NCBI GenBank assembly: GCA_001899635.1
Contig: MKVQ01000004.1
Span: 314,023 to 378,022 of the forward strand
Origin: Myxococcales bacterium 68-20
Lineage (GTDB): Bacteria; Myxococcota_A; Polyangia; Polyangiales; Polyangiaceae
Length of the DNA stretch: 64,000 nt
Direction: 5' to 3'
The translations under genes and the position numbers were made by a program. Positions 16,758 through 25,567 of the stretch are shown one piece after another; positions within the stretch are counted from its first letter, which is position 1, and each line of letters opens with the position of its first letter. A model generated the notes under the pieces. It did not search any database. It was given only the letters and a program-made list of their open reading frames with translations, and was not told the DNA's origin.

Positions 16758-18405
16758 GCGCCTGCGCCGGCTCGCGCGCGGCGAGGACGGCGCGATCATG
16801 GTGATGGGCATCTTCATGTGCTCGTGCCTGGTCGGCGCGCTCTGGTACCTCGCCGGGATCGGCGACGCGATCCTGCTCCGCGAGCGGGCGCAGGAAGCCG
16901 CCGACGCGATGGCCTTCAGTGACGCCGCGCTCCACGCGCGCGGGATGAACCTGATCGTCCTCGTCAACCTCGTGATGGCATGCATCCTCGGCGTACGCGT
17001 CGCGCTCAAGATCGCGCGCGCCGTCTGTCTGATCGCAGGCGCGGTCTTCGGCTCGCTCGGCTTCCTCTGGCCACCGCTCTTCGCGCTCGCCGCGCCGTGT
17101 TTGGCCGCGGCGCAGGCGCTCGAGATGGTCATCGCGTCGTCGCGCGAGCCGATCAACCAGTCGCTCCAGGCATTGAGCTTCACGCAGGACGGCATCTCCG
17201 CGCTGACGCCCGGCGCCGCCCGCGCCGGCGCCCGCCTGATGGCCGGCGACAAGTACGCGGCCGCCGTCACGCGCGTGGGCGTAGCGCACATCGGGAGCGA
17301 GACGAGCCTTCCGATCGCGAACGGCAGTCAGGACAAGCTGTGCAAGGAGGCCGGGCATGCAGCAGGCTTCATCTCGACCTGGGCGCTCGGGAGGGCCGGC
17401 CTCGGCAAGGTCCACTCGAACGGGGCCGCGTGGCTCGGGAACAAATTCGCGTGGGTCGCGAGCACGAGCCCGCAGTACTTCTGCGAGCTCGGGTCGGCCA
17501 CCGGTGATCCCGACCTGAGCGAGCTCTTCGCCGAGTCCGCGAAGGACCGCTGCGAGAACGGCAGCGCGGAGAGGGAGCTGCGCTCGCTCGGCGACACCGA
17601 AGACGCGTGGCAGGAGAAGTGCCGTGCCTACGGCGTGACTTGCACCGGCACGGACGACAAGGGCAACCACCTCGAGAAGGGCACGCAGACCGGCGGCGTC
17701 GCGACTCCGGCGCAGCAGGCCGAGCTCGATCGGCTACGCCTCGTCCGCGACCAGCAGGCCCGCTCGGCGCGCGAGTACGAGAAGCGCTTCGGCGACGGCG
17801 CGGGAGGCGGCGAGCAGGCCGAATGCCGGAAATGGGCGATCGACGATGCCAAGCGCCGCCAGCGCGAGCAGAACGCTCTCGCGCAGCAGCAGCGGCAGCA
17901 AGATCCGAGCGGACCTTCGGACGGCGAGAACGACGTCACGCCGAAGAAGGTCGCCCCCGACTTCCGAAACGGCCACGTCGACGCACAGGTCGCCGGCGGC
18001 GCGCTCGTCGATGCCTCACGGCTCCGGCGCTCGTCGCGCCTCGTCCGCATCGGTGCATGGGACCGCTCCAAGGCGGCGGCGCGCCCCCCGGAAGGCGCCG
18101 AGCTGCCGTCATGGGCGCAGGCCGAGTTCTTCTACGACTGCGCCGGGAAGTGGGAGCAGTGCAACGAAGACGAGGATGCGATGTGGCACCTGAAGTGGCG
18201 CCCCCGCCTTCGCCGATGGAACGAGCCCGTGGAGCTCGACGCGGCGATCGCCGAGATGGGCCTTGCGGGCAACATGCGCCTCGATCTCGCGCGCTTCGCC
18301 GAGCGCGCGCGGGCGATGCCCGTCGGGGCGTACGCGCCCGACGCAGAGCTTCGCGAGGAGCTCGATCGAGCGCTCGTCGCCGCTCGCCGCCGAGGAGTGC
18401 ACTGA
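16744..18405 (+). CDS. TadG-like pilus assembly protein with large hydrophilic domain
   Basis: A 553-residue protein. Residues ~10-45 are a TadG/TadE-type N-terminal segment (GEDGAIMVMGIFMCSCLVGALWYLAGIGDAI, then ERAQEAADAMAFSDAALHARGMN). Two further hydrophobic stretches follow at ~60-85 and ~90-120. The rest is a long soluble region with several Cys residues and a Gln/Arg-rich coiled stretch at ~330-390. No von Willebrand MIDAS motif is evident, unlike classical TadG. It overlaps both neighbours, so it belongs to the pseudopilin operon. Confidence 0.6.
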   Translation: MPTSERLRRLARGEDGAIMVMGIFMCSCLVGALWYLAGIGDAILLRERAQEAADAMAFSDAALHARGMNLIVLVNLVMACILGVRVALKIARAVCLIAGAVFGSLGFLWPPLFALAAPCLAAAQALEMVIASSREPINQSLQALSFTQDGISALTPGAARAGARLMAGDKYAAAVTRVGVAHIGSETSLPIANGSQDKLCKEAGHAAGFISTWALGRAGLGKVHSNGAAWLGNKFAWVASTSPQYFCELGSATGDPDLSELFAESAKDRCENGSAERELRSLGDTEDAWQEKCRAYGVTCTGTDDKGNHLEKGTQTGGVATPAQQAELDRLRLVRDQQARSAREYEKRFGDGAGGGEQAECRKWAIDDAKRRQREQNALAQQQRQQDPSGPSDGENDVTPKKVAPDFRNGHVDAQVAGGALVDASRLRRSSRLVRIGAWDRSKAAARPPEGAELPSWAQAEFFYDCAGKWEQCNEDEDAMWHLKWRPRLRRWNEPVELDAAIAEMGLAGNMRLDLARFAERARAMPVGAYAPDAELREELDRALVAARRRGVH

Positions 18406-18962
18406 TGATTGCGTCCCCCGTCGCCGCCAGAGTCCGCACCGGAACGCGAGCGACAGCGCGCGGCGCGATCCTCGTCGAGGCGATCGTCGTGATCAGCTTC
18501 TTCATCACGTGCTTCATCGGCGTCGTCTACTTCCGCGCGCTCTACGTCCAGAAGCTCCACCTCCAGCGACTCGCGCGCAGCGCCGCGATCGCCCATGCGA
18601 TGGGCGCATGCGCGTCCGATCCGCGCGCGGCGATCGAGCGAGACGTCGGCGCACGGCGGCTCGAAGGGCGAACCGAGTCGGGGATCCCCTTCGACGCGAT
18701 CCCGACCGTCCCTGCCCTCCCTCACGGCGAAAACGGAGCGACCGCGCTCGCGCGAGCTCGCGAGAAGAACGGCGACAGTGGTCTCGACCAGATCACCGTG
18801 GTCCGCCTCGAGGGCGACGCCTCGGCGACCACGCGCGGGCCGGACGGTCGCGAAGCAGGCTACCGGTCGACCCCGTCATCGACGTCGTACGTCGTCTGCG
18901 CCGACGAGGCGCCGGACGATCGCTACGAGGGCATCGTCGAGCAGATCGCCAACCTCTTCTGA
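18405..18962 (+). CDS. TadE/TadF-like pseudopilin
   Basis: A 185-residue protein with ATG 18405 overlapping the previous stop (TGATG). The N-terminal helix ARGAILVEAIVVISFFITCFIGVVYFRALY (residues ~18-45) has the TadE-type Glu after a small residue, and a soluble domain follows. This is a third pseudopilin-like protein in the cluster and may be a tip or initiation component. Confidence 0.65.
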   Translation: MIASPVAARVRTGTRATARGAILVEAIVVISFFITCFIGVVYFRALYVQKLHLQRLARSAAIAHAMGACASDPRAAIERDVGARRLEGRTESGIPFDAIPTVPALPHGENGATALARAREKNGDSGLDQITVVRLEGDASATTRGPDGREAGYRSTPSSTSYVVCADEAPDDRYEGIVEQIANLF

Positions 18963-18978
18963 CGAACGAGCCAGGATC

Positions 18979-19986
18979 ATGACACCGCGTTCCTTCCACT
19001 TCTCGCTCCTGCGCCTCGCGCGCTTCGTCGTTCGCCTCGCGATCCCTTCGATGCGGCAGGTGCGGCTGGCGGCTTACTCGCTCGTCGTCTTCGGAGCGCT
19101 CGCGTTCGTGGCGGCACGCTCGGTCTACGCCGACGTCCGCGAGATCGGGCTCGGCGTCGGTCACCAGCTCGCAGAGCTCGAGGACTTGACCGGCGGCGCG
19201 TACGTCGTTCGTGTCAACGGCGCCGAGGTCCACTGGGCAAGCGCGCGCACGGAGCAGAGCGTCGCGCAGGTGCTCGATCGCTACGAGGAGCACTGCCGCC
19301 GAAGCCCCTCGGCGCTCGGCGCCGCGCTCGAGGACATCCCGCGCGCGCTCGAGGATCACGTCACGCTCGCGAAGAGCGACCCCGCCCGCGCAGGCATCGT
19401 CCGCGACGAGCAGAACGGCCGCGGGATGGTCGCATGCTTCGTCCGCGAGCACACGAGCGGCGATCTCGACGAGGTACGTCGCTCGCTCGAGGCGCTCGCT
19501 CGCACGGGCGATCTCGCGAGCATGGGGCAGCTCCGCTACGTCTTCGCCGAGCGGAGCGAGCGCGGTGGCACACGCGTCGTGACGATGTGGTCGGACGGCT
19601 CGCTCGATCTCGGGCGCATGTTCCCGCCCGAGGGCGATGCCCCCGGCACCGACTCGAGCGTCGTCCCGCGCCCCGCCGGGAGCCGCCGGACGCTGAGCGC
19701 ATCGGTAGTCGGGTTCCCTGCCGCCGTCCGGATCTACGAGAGCGATGCGCTCCCTGCCGAGCTCGTCTCGAACGCAGGCAGAGCGCTTCGCGCCGCCGGG
19801 TTCGAAGAGGCGGTGCCCACACGTCCGAGCGGCGAGCGTGTCGCGCGCGCCGCATGGGTCCGGAGAGACGGCGCCGAGATCATCCTCTCGGCAGCGGCGC
19901 GCGGCAGACGAAGCACTCTCTCGGTGGTGGAGGCGAGCGGCGCGTCCGTCGCGGGGATCGAGGTCACGTTGGAGAAGGTCCGATGA
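18979..19986 (+). CDS. Membrane-anchored hypothetical protein of the pilus cluster
   Basis: A 335-residue protein starting at ATG 18979, 16 bases after the previous stop. One N-terminal span lies at ~30-50 (LAAYSLVVFGALAFVAARSVYA); the rest looks periplasmic with little low-complexity sequence. No domain was recognised. Spacing and the ATGA overlap with the next gene place it in the Tad-like operon, so a role in pilus assembly or regulation is likely but unproven. Confidence 0.5.
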   Translation: MTPRSFHFSLLRLARFVVRLAIPSMRQVRLAAYSLVVFGALAFVAARSVYADVREIGLGVGHQLAELEDLTGGAYVVRVNGAEVHWASARTEQSVAQVLDRYEEHCRRSPSALGAALEDIPRALEDHVTLAKSDPARAGIVRDEQNGRGMVACFVREHTSGDLDEVRRSLEALARTGDLASMGQLRYVFAERSERGGTRVVTMWSDGSLDLGRMFPPEGDAPGTDSSVVPRPAGSRRTLSASVVGFPAAVRIYESDALPAELVSNAGRALRAAGFEEAVPTRPSGERVARAAWVRRDGAEIILSAAARGRRSTLSVVEASGASVAGIEVTLEKVR

Positions 19987-20678
19987 AGCAGCAGTCGAAG
20001 AAGACGGATCCGTTCGTGCTCGTGCCGGTGCTCCTGCTCGCCATGGGATGCTCCGCTCCGGAGACGGAGGACCACTCGAAGCTCTCGATGACGGCCGACA
20101 TCTTGGTGACGAGCGATCCCGGCCACGGGCTCGGCGGAGCGGAGCTCCTTGCCTCGGAGCAGCGCGTGGCCACGACGAGCGACGACGGACGCGCGAGCGT
20201 CGACCTCGAAGGCGTCGAAGGCGACACCGTCACGCTCACCGTTCGGTGCCCCGCCGGCTTCGAGTCGCCCGCCCCCGTTCGCGTCGCGCTCCGACGACTA
20301 TCGAAGGACTCACGCCCACCGCGCTTCGATGCGCGCTGCGCTCCCACCGAGCGTACGTTCGTCGTCGGGATCCGCACGGAGAACGGCCCTGACCTCCCGA
20401 TCTACCGGTTCGGCAAGCTCGTCGGGCGCACCGATGCGTCGGGCGCGGCCCACGTGATCGTCCGGGCGAAGGCGAACGAGCATGTCAGCTTCACGCTCGA
20501 CACGAAGCGCGTCGAGCGGCGGCCCGCGCTCCGCCCCGAGAGCCCGACGCTCACGTTCGTCGCCAGCGACCGCGACGAGGTCGTCGTCCTCGAGCAACGC
20601 TTCGAGGTCGAGCGGGCGGTCGCGGTCCGCCGCTCGGCGCCCGCTCCAGCCCCACTCCCCGCGCCGACGCGCATCTGA
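19983..20678 (+). CDS. Putative lipoprotein, last gene of Tad-like operon
   Basis: A 231-residue lipoprotein. ATG 19983 overlaps the previous stop. The signal peptide ends in the lipobox LLAMGC (Cys ~22). The mature protein reads as two beta-sandwich-like modules (ILVTSDPGHGLGGAELLAS and FVVGIRTENGPDLPIYRFGKLVG), reminiscent of carboxypeptidase-regulatory or PEGA-like folds. It ends in a Pro/Ala tail. Two hairpins lie downstream before the next gene. Confidence 0.55.
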   Translation: MKQQSKKTDPFVLVPVLLLAMGCSAPETEDHSKLSMTADILVTSDPGHGLGGAELLASEQRVATTSDDGRASVDLEGVEGDTVTLTVRCPAGFESPAPVRVALRRLSKDSRPPRFDARCAPTERTFVVGIRTENGPDLPIYRFGKLVGRTDASGAAHVIVRAKANEHVSFTLDTKRVERRPALRPESPTLTFVASDRDEVVVLEQRFEVERAVAVRRSAPAPAPLPAPTRI

Positions 20679-20730
20679 GCCCGCGACACGCGGCGCGGCT
20701 CAATCGAGGGCCGCCCGTTCGACGAGCGCC

Positions 20731-20780
20731 GGAGGTGGACCTCCGCGGGATTTGGGCGCCTCTGCGGGTGCCCAAATCCC
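20731..20780. terminator. Tandem hairpins downstream of Tad-like operon
   Basis: Two inverted repeats lie in the gap after the lipoprotein: GGAGGT-GG-ACCTCC at 20731-20744 and a perfect 11-bp stem (GGGATTTGGGC / GCCCAAATCCC, 20747-20757 with 20770-20780, 12-base loop). There is no T-run, but the pair could end transcription or stabilise the message end. Confidence 0.45.
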
Positions 20781-20899
20781 TCGCAGAACACGGGGACTCC
20801 GCTGTGAGAAGGAGTGACGCCCTGACCCGAAGGATGGTAGCGTCCCGAAAGAACATGCGCGGGTGGACAAGGCGGGTCACCGGAGCACGACGTGAGGGC

Positions 20900-22339
20900 A
20901 TGCGACGCTTCTCGCTTCACGGATCGGCCGCCCTCGTCGCGGCGCTCGCCACCACGCTCGCATCGCCGGCAGCCGCCGACGAGCCCGTCGCCGCGAAGGG
21001 CCCTCGCCTCCTCCGCGAGACCGGCGAGAACACGACGGTCATCGACGCGTTCGACGAGGACGATCCGTTCGACGCGAACCTGCTCCTCACGCTGAGGCAG
21101 TCGTGGAAGAGCGCGAACATCCGCCGCGAGACGACCATCGCCCAGCCTGGCCTCGCCACCGGCGGCTTCACCGCTGCGAACGAGAACGTCGCCACCTACA
21201 AGCAGTCGCTCACGGTCCTCGAGGTCGGCGGCGACATCGGCATCTACAAGGACCTCGCGCTCTCGCTCCGGCTCCCGCTCATCCTGGCGGACTCTCGCGA
21301 GCTCTCGGACCTCGAGGGCTCCTCGCGTAACCCGCAGCGTCTCCAGGATCCCTCGGGCGAGCAGCTCTTCAGCCTCCCGTTCAAGAGCCCGACGCGCAGC
21401 GGCGTCGACTGGTTCAGCGTCGCCCTCAACTACGCGATCTTCAACCAGACGCGCGACGAGTCGAAGCCCACCTGGGTCATCGGCGCAGAGGGCCGCTTCG
21501 CGATCGGCGACCGGCTCCACGCCTGCAACGACAACGCTACGATCAAGTGCCCCGATCCCGCGAACCCGACCCGCAGCAGGGATCCCGGAATCTCGCGCGG
21601 CATGCACTCGATCATCGTGAGCACCGTCTTCTCTCGGCGCTACGGCTACATCGAGCCGTACACCGGCTTCCGCATGCACGTCGACCTCCCGCAGTCGAAC
21701 AGCGACTTCGGCGCGACCAAGGACATCAAGGGCTCCCTCCTCAACCGGCCGCCGCTCATCGGCACCTTCACCGTCGGCATGGAGGTGATCCCCTGGGAGA
21801 ACCGCGAGGCGTTCCAGCGCGTCGGCCTCGATTTCAAGCTGCGCGGCAGTTACCACTCGCCGGGCCGCGACTACTCCGAGCTCTTCGACGCGCTCGGCTC
21901 GTCGACGGCCAACTCACTCCGCGCTCCGAATCCGAGCGCGTACAAGGCCGGCCCCGACGGCTTCACGAGCATCGCCGATCCGAACGCCTCGAAGGTCTTC
22001 TTCACCGGCATCACCGATCAGCAAGCGTTCGGATCGTTCGGCGCCTCCGCCGGCGTCACCTGGCAGGCCGGCGAATACGTGAAGTTCAACGCCGGCCTCG
22101 GCCTCACCTACGTCCAGAGCCACCTCATCACCGCAGCCGACGCCTGCAATCCCAGCTTCAAGTCGGATGCCGGCGCCTCCGGACCGTGCCGCACCGGCGC
22201 GCAGACCGCGGGCGGCGGCAGTGCGACGGGCATCCCGAACCCCAACCACCGGCAGGTCATCGACTTGCCCGGACGCCGCTTCTCGGTCGACGACACGACG
22301 ATCGTGGACCTCTGGCTGAGCGGCGTCGTCATGTTCTGA
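20900..22339 (+). CDS. Predicted outer-membrane beta-barrel protein
   Basis: A 479-residue protein. ATG 20900 gives a clean signal peptide (SLHGSAALVAALATTLASPAAADE); earlier in-frame codons lack one. The mature chain has alternating hydrophobic strands, Tyr/Phe-rich turns and an IVDLWLSGVVMF ending with C-terminal Phe, the usual barrel sorting signal. No named family was recognised. The next gene follows after 3 bases, so they are likely a pair. Confidence 0.6.
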   Translation: MRRFSLHGSAALVAALATTLASPAAADEPVAAKGPRLLRETGENTTVIDAFDEDDPFDANLLLTLRQSWKSANIRRETTIAQPGLATGGFTAANENVATYKQSLTVLEVGGDIGIYKDLALSLRLPLILADSRELSDLEGSSRNPQRLQDPSGEQLFSLPFKSPTRSGVDWFSVALNYAIFNQTRDESKPTWVIGAEGRFAIGDRLHACNDNATIKCPDPANPTRSRDPGISRGMHSIIVSTVFSRRYGYIEPYTGFRMHVDLPQSNSDFGATKDIKGSLLNRPPLIGTFTVGMEVIPWENREAFQRVGLDFKLRGSYHSPGRDYSELFDALGSSTANSLRAPNPSAYKAGPDGFTSIADPNASKVFFTGITDQQAFGSFGASAGVTWQAGEYVKFNAGLGLTYVQSHLITAADACNPSFKSDAGASGPCRTGAQTAGGGSATGIPNPNHRQVIDLPGRRFSVDDTTIVDLWLSGVVMF

Positions 22340-22342
22340 GCC

Positions 22343-23875
22343 ATGCGCGCGCGCGCCCTCATCCTCGCGTGCGCAATCGCGACGAGCACGCTCGTTCTCC
22401 GCAGCTCGGACGCGCGCGCGGCTGACGAGGAGGCCGACTCGACGACAGCGCCGGCGGAGACGCCGCCCGCCCCCTCGCCCCCGACGACCACGCCAGCGCC
22501 CACGAGCACGAGCGCCACGCCCGTGGCCGACAAACCGATCGTCGTCTGGCCGACGCTGACGCCCGCAGGCGACGAGGTCTCGGGAGCACCCCTGCACAAG
22601 CCTGCTCCGGCCGAAGGGACCATTCACGCGCGAGCGATGGAGCTCGACGCCACCTTGCGCGATGCCGTGCAGGACCTCGGCTACGCGCTCGACGTGGCAG
22701 ATGCAGGACCGGCGAAAGGCCACGCCCGGGACCTCGACATGCTCGAACGCGCGCAGCGATCGAGCGCGCACACGCCCCGCCCTGAAGATGCGGGCACGTG
22801 GCTCGTGAGCCCCCGGCTCGAACCCGCATCCGGCGACTCGTTCATCCTCCGCATCGTCGTCGTTCCACCGCGAGGCAAGCAGCTCCGCATGCGTGTCGAG
22901 CGGGTCTCCGGAGCCGATGTCTCCGTGCGCGGCCTCGTGCTCCTGCGCGATCTGCTGTCGACACCTCCCGTCCCGACGACCGACGGATTGCGGCGACCGG
23001 AGGAGTCCGCGAGCATGGGCATCATGGCCCCGTCGCGTTCCCCGGGCCGCGCCGTCCTCGCCGCGAACGCCGCGCTCTTCGGCGCATTCATGGCGTTCAG
23101 CGTGCAGCGCGCGAGCGGCTCGGAGGATCCTCGCCTCCTCTATCCGCTCCTGACGCTCGGAACCGGGCTCGGCCTCGGCAGCGCGCTCCTCGTCGCCGAG
23201 GAGTGGAACGTCTCGACGGGCGACGCGTGGACCCTCGCGGGAGGCGCGTGGTGGGGCGCCGCGTCCGGCATCCTCGTCGCGAACGGCCGCAAGGTCCCGC
23301 TCACCGATCGCTACGCGTGGGGCGTCGGCGGCGGGCTCATCGGGCTCGGGCTCGCCACGTTCTCCCTCACACGCGGCAAGGCCGACGAAGGCGAAGCCGT
23401 CCTCGTTCATTCGGGCGCCAGCCTCGGGCTCGGCCTCGGCGCGCTCACCGACTACTTCCATCGCGGCGATCTCAACAAGACTCCGTATACCGGCGCGGGC
23501 TATGGCTCGGCGCTCGGCCTCATCGCCGGCGGGACGCTCGCGAAGCTCACCAAGGTGCCCGCGTCGCGCGTCCTTCTCGTCGATCTCGGTGCCGGTCTCG
23601 GAGCCGCCGCTGGCGCCGCAATCGGCAGCCCGCTCGTGTTCGAGCAGGTGACCCCCGAGAAGACCCGCGGCTTCGTTGCTGCCACGCTCGGCGGCACGCT
23701 CATCGGCGGCGCCGCGGCTTGGTGGTTCACGCGCGATCGTACGAGCGCTCCCCCTCGCCCGCCTTCCTCACCCGCCGCCTTCCGAATCGCTCCGTACGGC
23801 GGGACCATCGGCGCGTCGCAGACACGTGACGGCGTCGTACCGGCCTACGGCGCCGGCGTCCACGGCACGTGGTGA
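22343..23875 (+). CDS. Secreted/membrane protein with glycine-rich hydrophobic repeats
   Basis: A 510-residue protein with a signal peptide (ALILACAIATSTLVLRSSDARA), a Pro/Thr/Ala-rich low-complexity stretch at ~30-65 and a soluble part to ~210. After it come about eight hydrophobic Gly/Ala/Leu segments at ~235-470 (LGTGLGLGSALLVAEEW, WWGAASGILVANG, GGLIGLGLATFSL and others) that repeat a ~35-residue pattern. This could be a helical membrane bundle or a glycine-zipper outer-membrane domain. No homolog was recognised. It is coupled to the upstream barrel gene. Confidence 0.5.
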   Translation: MRARALILACAIATSTLVLRSSDARAADEEADSTTAPAETPPAPSPPTTTPAPTSTSATPVADKPIVVWPTLTPAGDEVSGAPLHKPAPAEGTIHARAMELDATLRDAVQDLGYALDVADAGPAKGHARDLDMLERAQRSSAHTPRPEDAGTWLVSPRLEPASGDSFILRIVVVPPRGKQLRMRVERVSGADVSVRGLVLLRDLLSTPPVPTTDGLRRPEESASMGIMAPSRSPGRAVLAANAALFGAFMAFSVQRASGSEDPRLLYPLLTLGTGLGLGSALLVAEEWNVSTGDAWTLAGGAWWGAASGILVANGRKVPLTDRYAWGVGGGLIGLGLATFSLTRGKADEGEAVLVHSGASLGLGLGALTDYFHRGDLNKTPYTGAGYGSALGLIAGGTLAKLTKVPASRVLLVDLGAGLGAAAGAAIGSPLVFEQVTPEKTRGFVAATLGGTLIGGAAAWWFTRDRTSAPPRPPSSPAAFRIAPYGGTIGASQTRDGVVPAYGAGVHGTW

Positions 23876-23891
23876 TCGATCACCGCCGGGC

Positions 23892-25472
23892 TCACTTCGC
23901 GATCGGGCGCGGCGAGCCGTCAGAGGCGAGCCCGCCTCGCTTCACCTGGCCGCCTCCGCGCGGCAGGCGTCGCTTCTTCGTGAGGGCGGAGGCGGACGCC
24001 GCCGCGGGCGCGGGCACCGCGCTTGCCGTGCTCGTCGCGAACGGAGCGACGGCGGATGCGGAGGGCGCGGGCGGAGCGGGCGAGGGCTCCGGCGGCATCG
24101 CGACGGCGGGAGGCGGCGCCGTCGCGCTCACCGGAGCGCCGCTGCCACGCGTGGCGATGACGGCGATCGCGACCGCTGCTGCGAGCGCCACCCCGACGCC
24201 GATCCCGAAGAGCACGGGCGCACGCGACCCGCGCCGGCCATCGGCGGCGACGAAGTCCGACGAGGCCCGTATCGTCGCGAGGTCGGTCGGCTCCTCGCCG
24301 AGGGAAACAGGAGTCCGCGTGTCCGAACGGGCAGTCACCCGCGGCGCCGACGCGGTCATCGCCCACTGCGCCTGCACCTCCCCCGAGCTGTGCGCGGGCC
24401 GCCCGACGTCGGTCGGGATCTCCGAGAACTGACGGCGACGCTCGGCCTCCTCGAGCGCCGCGCGGAGCTCAGGATCGGTAGTCGACGCGTCCGGCGCAGG
24501 GATCGAGTCGCGCTGGACCGCACGCACGAGGTCGGCGCGCTCGGCGAGCGCCGACGCCGCGATGCGCCCGACCCATGCCCCGATCTCCTTCGCGCGCGGG
24601 AGCGCGATCGCGTCTTCGATCGCGAGCGCCATCTCCTCCGCGCTGGCGAAGCGACCGTCAGAGTCGCGCTCGAGCCCGCGCAGCGTGATCGCCGCGAGCT
24701 CGAGCGGCACCTCGGGCGCCCACCGCTGCGGCGAATCGATCGGATCGTTGAGGATGCACGCCATCGTCTCCGTGCTCGTATCGCCGCGGAACAGCCGCCG
24801 CCCGGTGAGGAGCTCCCAGAGCAGGATCGCGGCAGCGAAGACATCGGTGCGCCGATCGACGGGGCGGTGCTGGAGCTGCTCCGGCGCCATGTACGCCGTC
24901 TTGCCTTTCAGCTGACCGCCCTCCGTCGACGCCGAGCGTGACGCCGCCTTGGCGATGCCGAAGTCGAGCACACGCGCGACACCGTCGATCCCGACGAGCA
25001 CGTTGTGCGGAGACACATCACGATGGACGATCCCGAGCGGCGTGCCGTTCTTGTCGCGAGCCTCGTGCGCACCATGAAGACCATGCAGCGTCTGCGCGAC
25101 GATCGAGGCCGCAAGCGGGACAGGCATCCGTTCGCCCGCCGCGAGCGCGAGCTTCGTGAGGCTCGCGAGCGACTCGCCCTCGACGTACTCCATGACGACG
25201 AGCAGCTCGTCCTCCTCGGCAACGACGTCGAGCGTGGGGACGACATTGGGATGACGGATCACCGAGGCGAGCCGCGCCTCGTCGAGGAGCATGGCGACGA
25301 ACTCGGGGTCGCACGCGTAGCCGTCGTGGAGCCGCTTGATCGCGACCATTCGGGAGAAGCCCGCCGCCCCGATCAGGCGCCCGAGATGGACGGTGGCCAT
25401 GCCGCCCGACGCGATGCGGCGATGCACCATGTACCGGCCGACGCGCCGGCCTGCCTCCAGATCCCGATCCAT
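23892..25472 (-). CDS. Membrane-anchored Ser/Thr protein kinase
   Basis: A 526-residue Hanks-type kinase. Kinase domain at ~10-280: Gly-rich loop IASGGMATVHLG, Lys in VAIKRL, catalytic loop HRDVSPHNVLV, DFGIAKA and APE (YMAPEQL). A ~130-residue linker follows, then one membrane span at ~412-432 (VLFGIGVGVALAAAVAIAVIA) and a Pro/Ala-rich external tail ending in basic residues. HRDVSPHN is the form common in myxobacterial kinases. Its substrate is unknown; the FHA regulator at 25568, encoded just upstream on the same strand, is a natural phospho-reader. Confidence 0.9.
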   Translation of the reverse strand: MDRDLEAGRRVGRYMVHRRIASGGMATVHLGRLIGAAGFSRMVAIKRLHDGYACDPEFVAMLLDEARLASVIRHPNVVPTLDVVAEEDELLVVMEYVEGESLASLTKLALAAGERMPVPLAASIVAQTLHGLHGAHEARDKNGTPLGIVHRDVSPHNVLVGIDGVARVLDFGIAKAASRSASTEGGQLKGKTAYMAPEQLQHRPVDRRTDVFAAAILLWELLTGRRLFRGDTSTETMACILNDPIDSPQRWAPEVPLELAAITLRGLERDSDGRFASAEEMALAIEDAIALPRAKEIGAWVGRIAASALAERADLVRAVQRDSIPAPDASTTDPELRAALEEAERRRQFSEIPTDVGRPAHSSGEVQAQWAMTASAPRVTARSDTRTPVSLGEEPTDLATIRASSDFVAADGRRGSRAPVLFGIGVGVALAAAVAIAVIATRGSGAPVSATAPPPAVAMPPEPSPAPPAPSASAVAPFATSTASAVPAPAAASASALTKKRRLPRGGGQVKRGGLASDGSPRPIAK

Positions 25473-25567
25473 CTCGGTCGGTCACCACTCCAAGGCGAGC
25501 CGTGTGAGTACACGACCGCCTGAAGCGAGCGTAACACAGCGCCCGTTGGCTTCGTCTCGCCGGTCGG

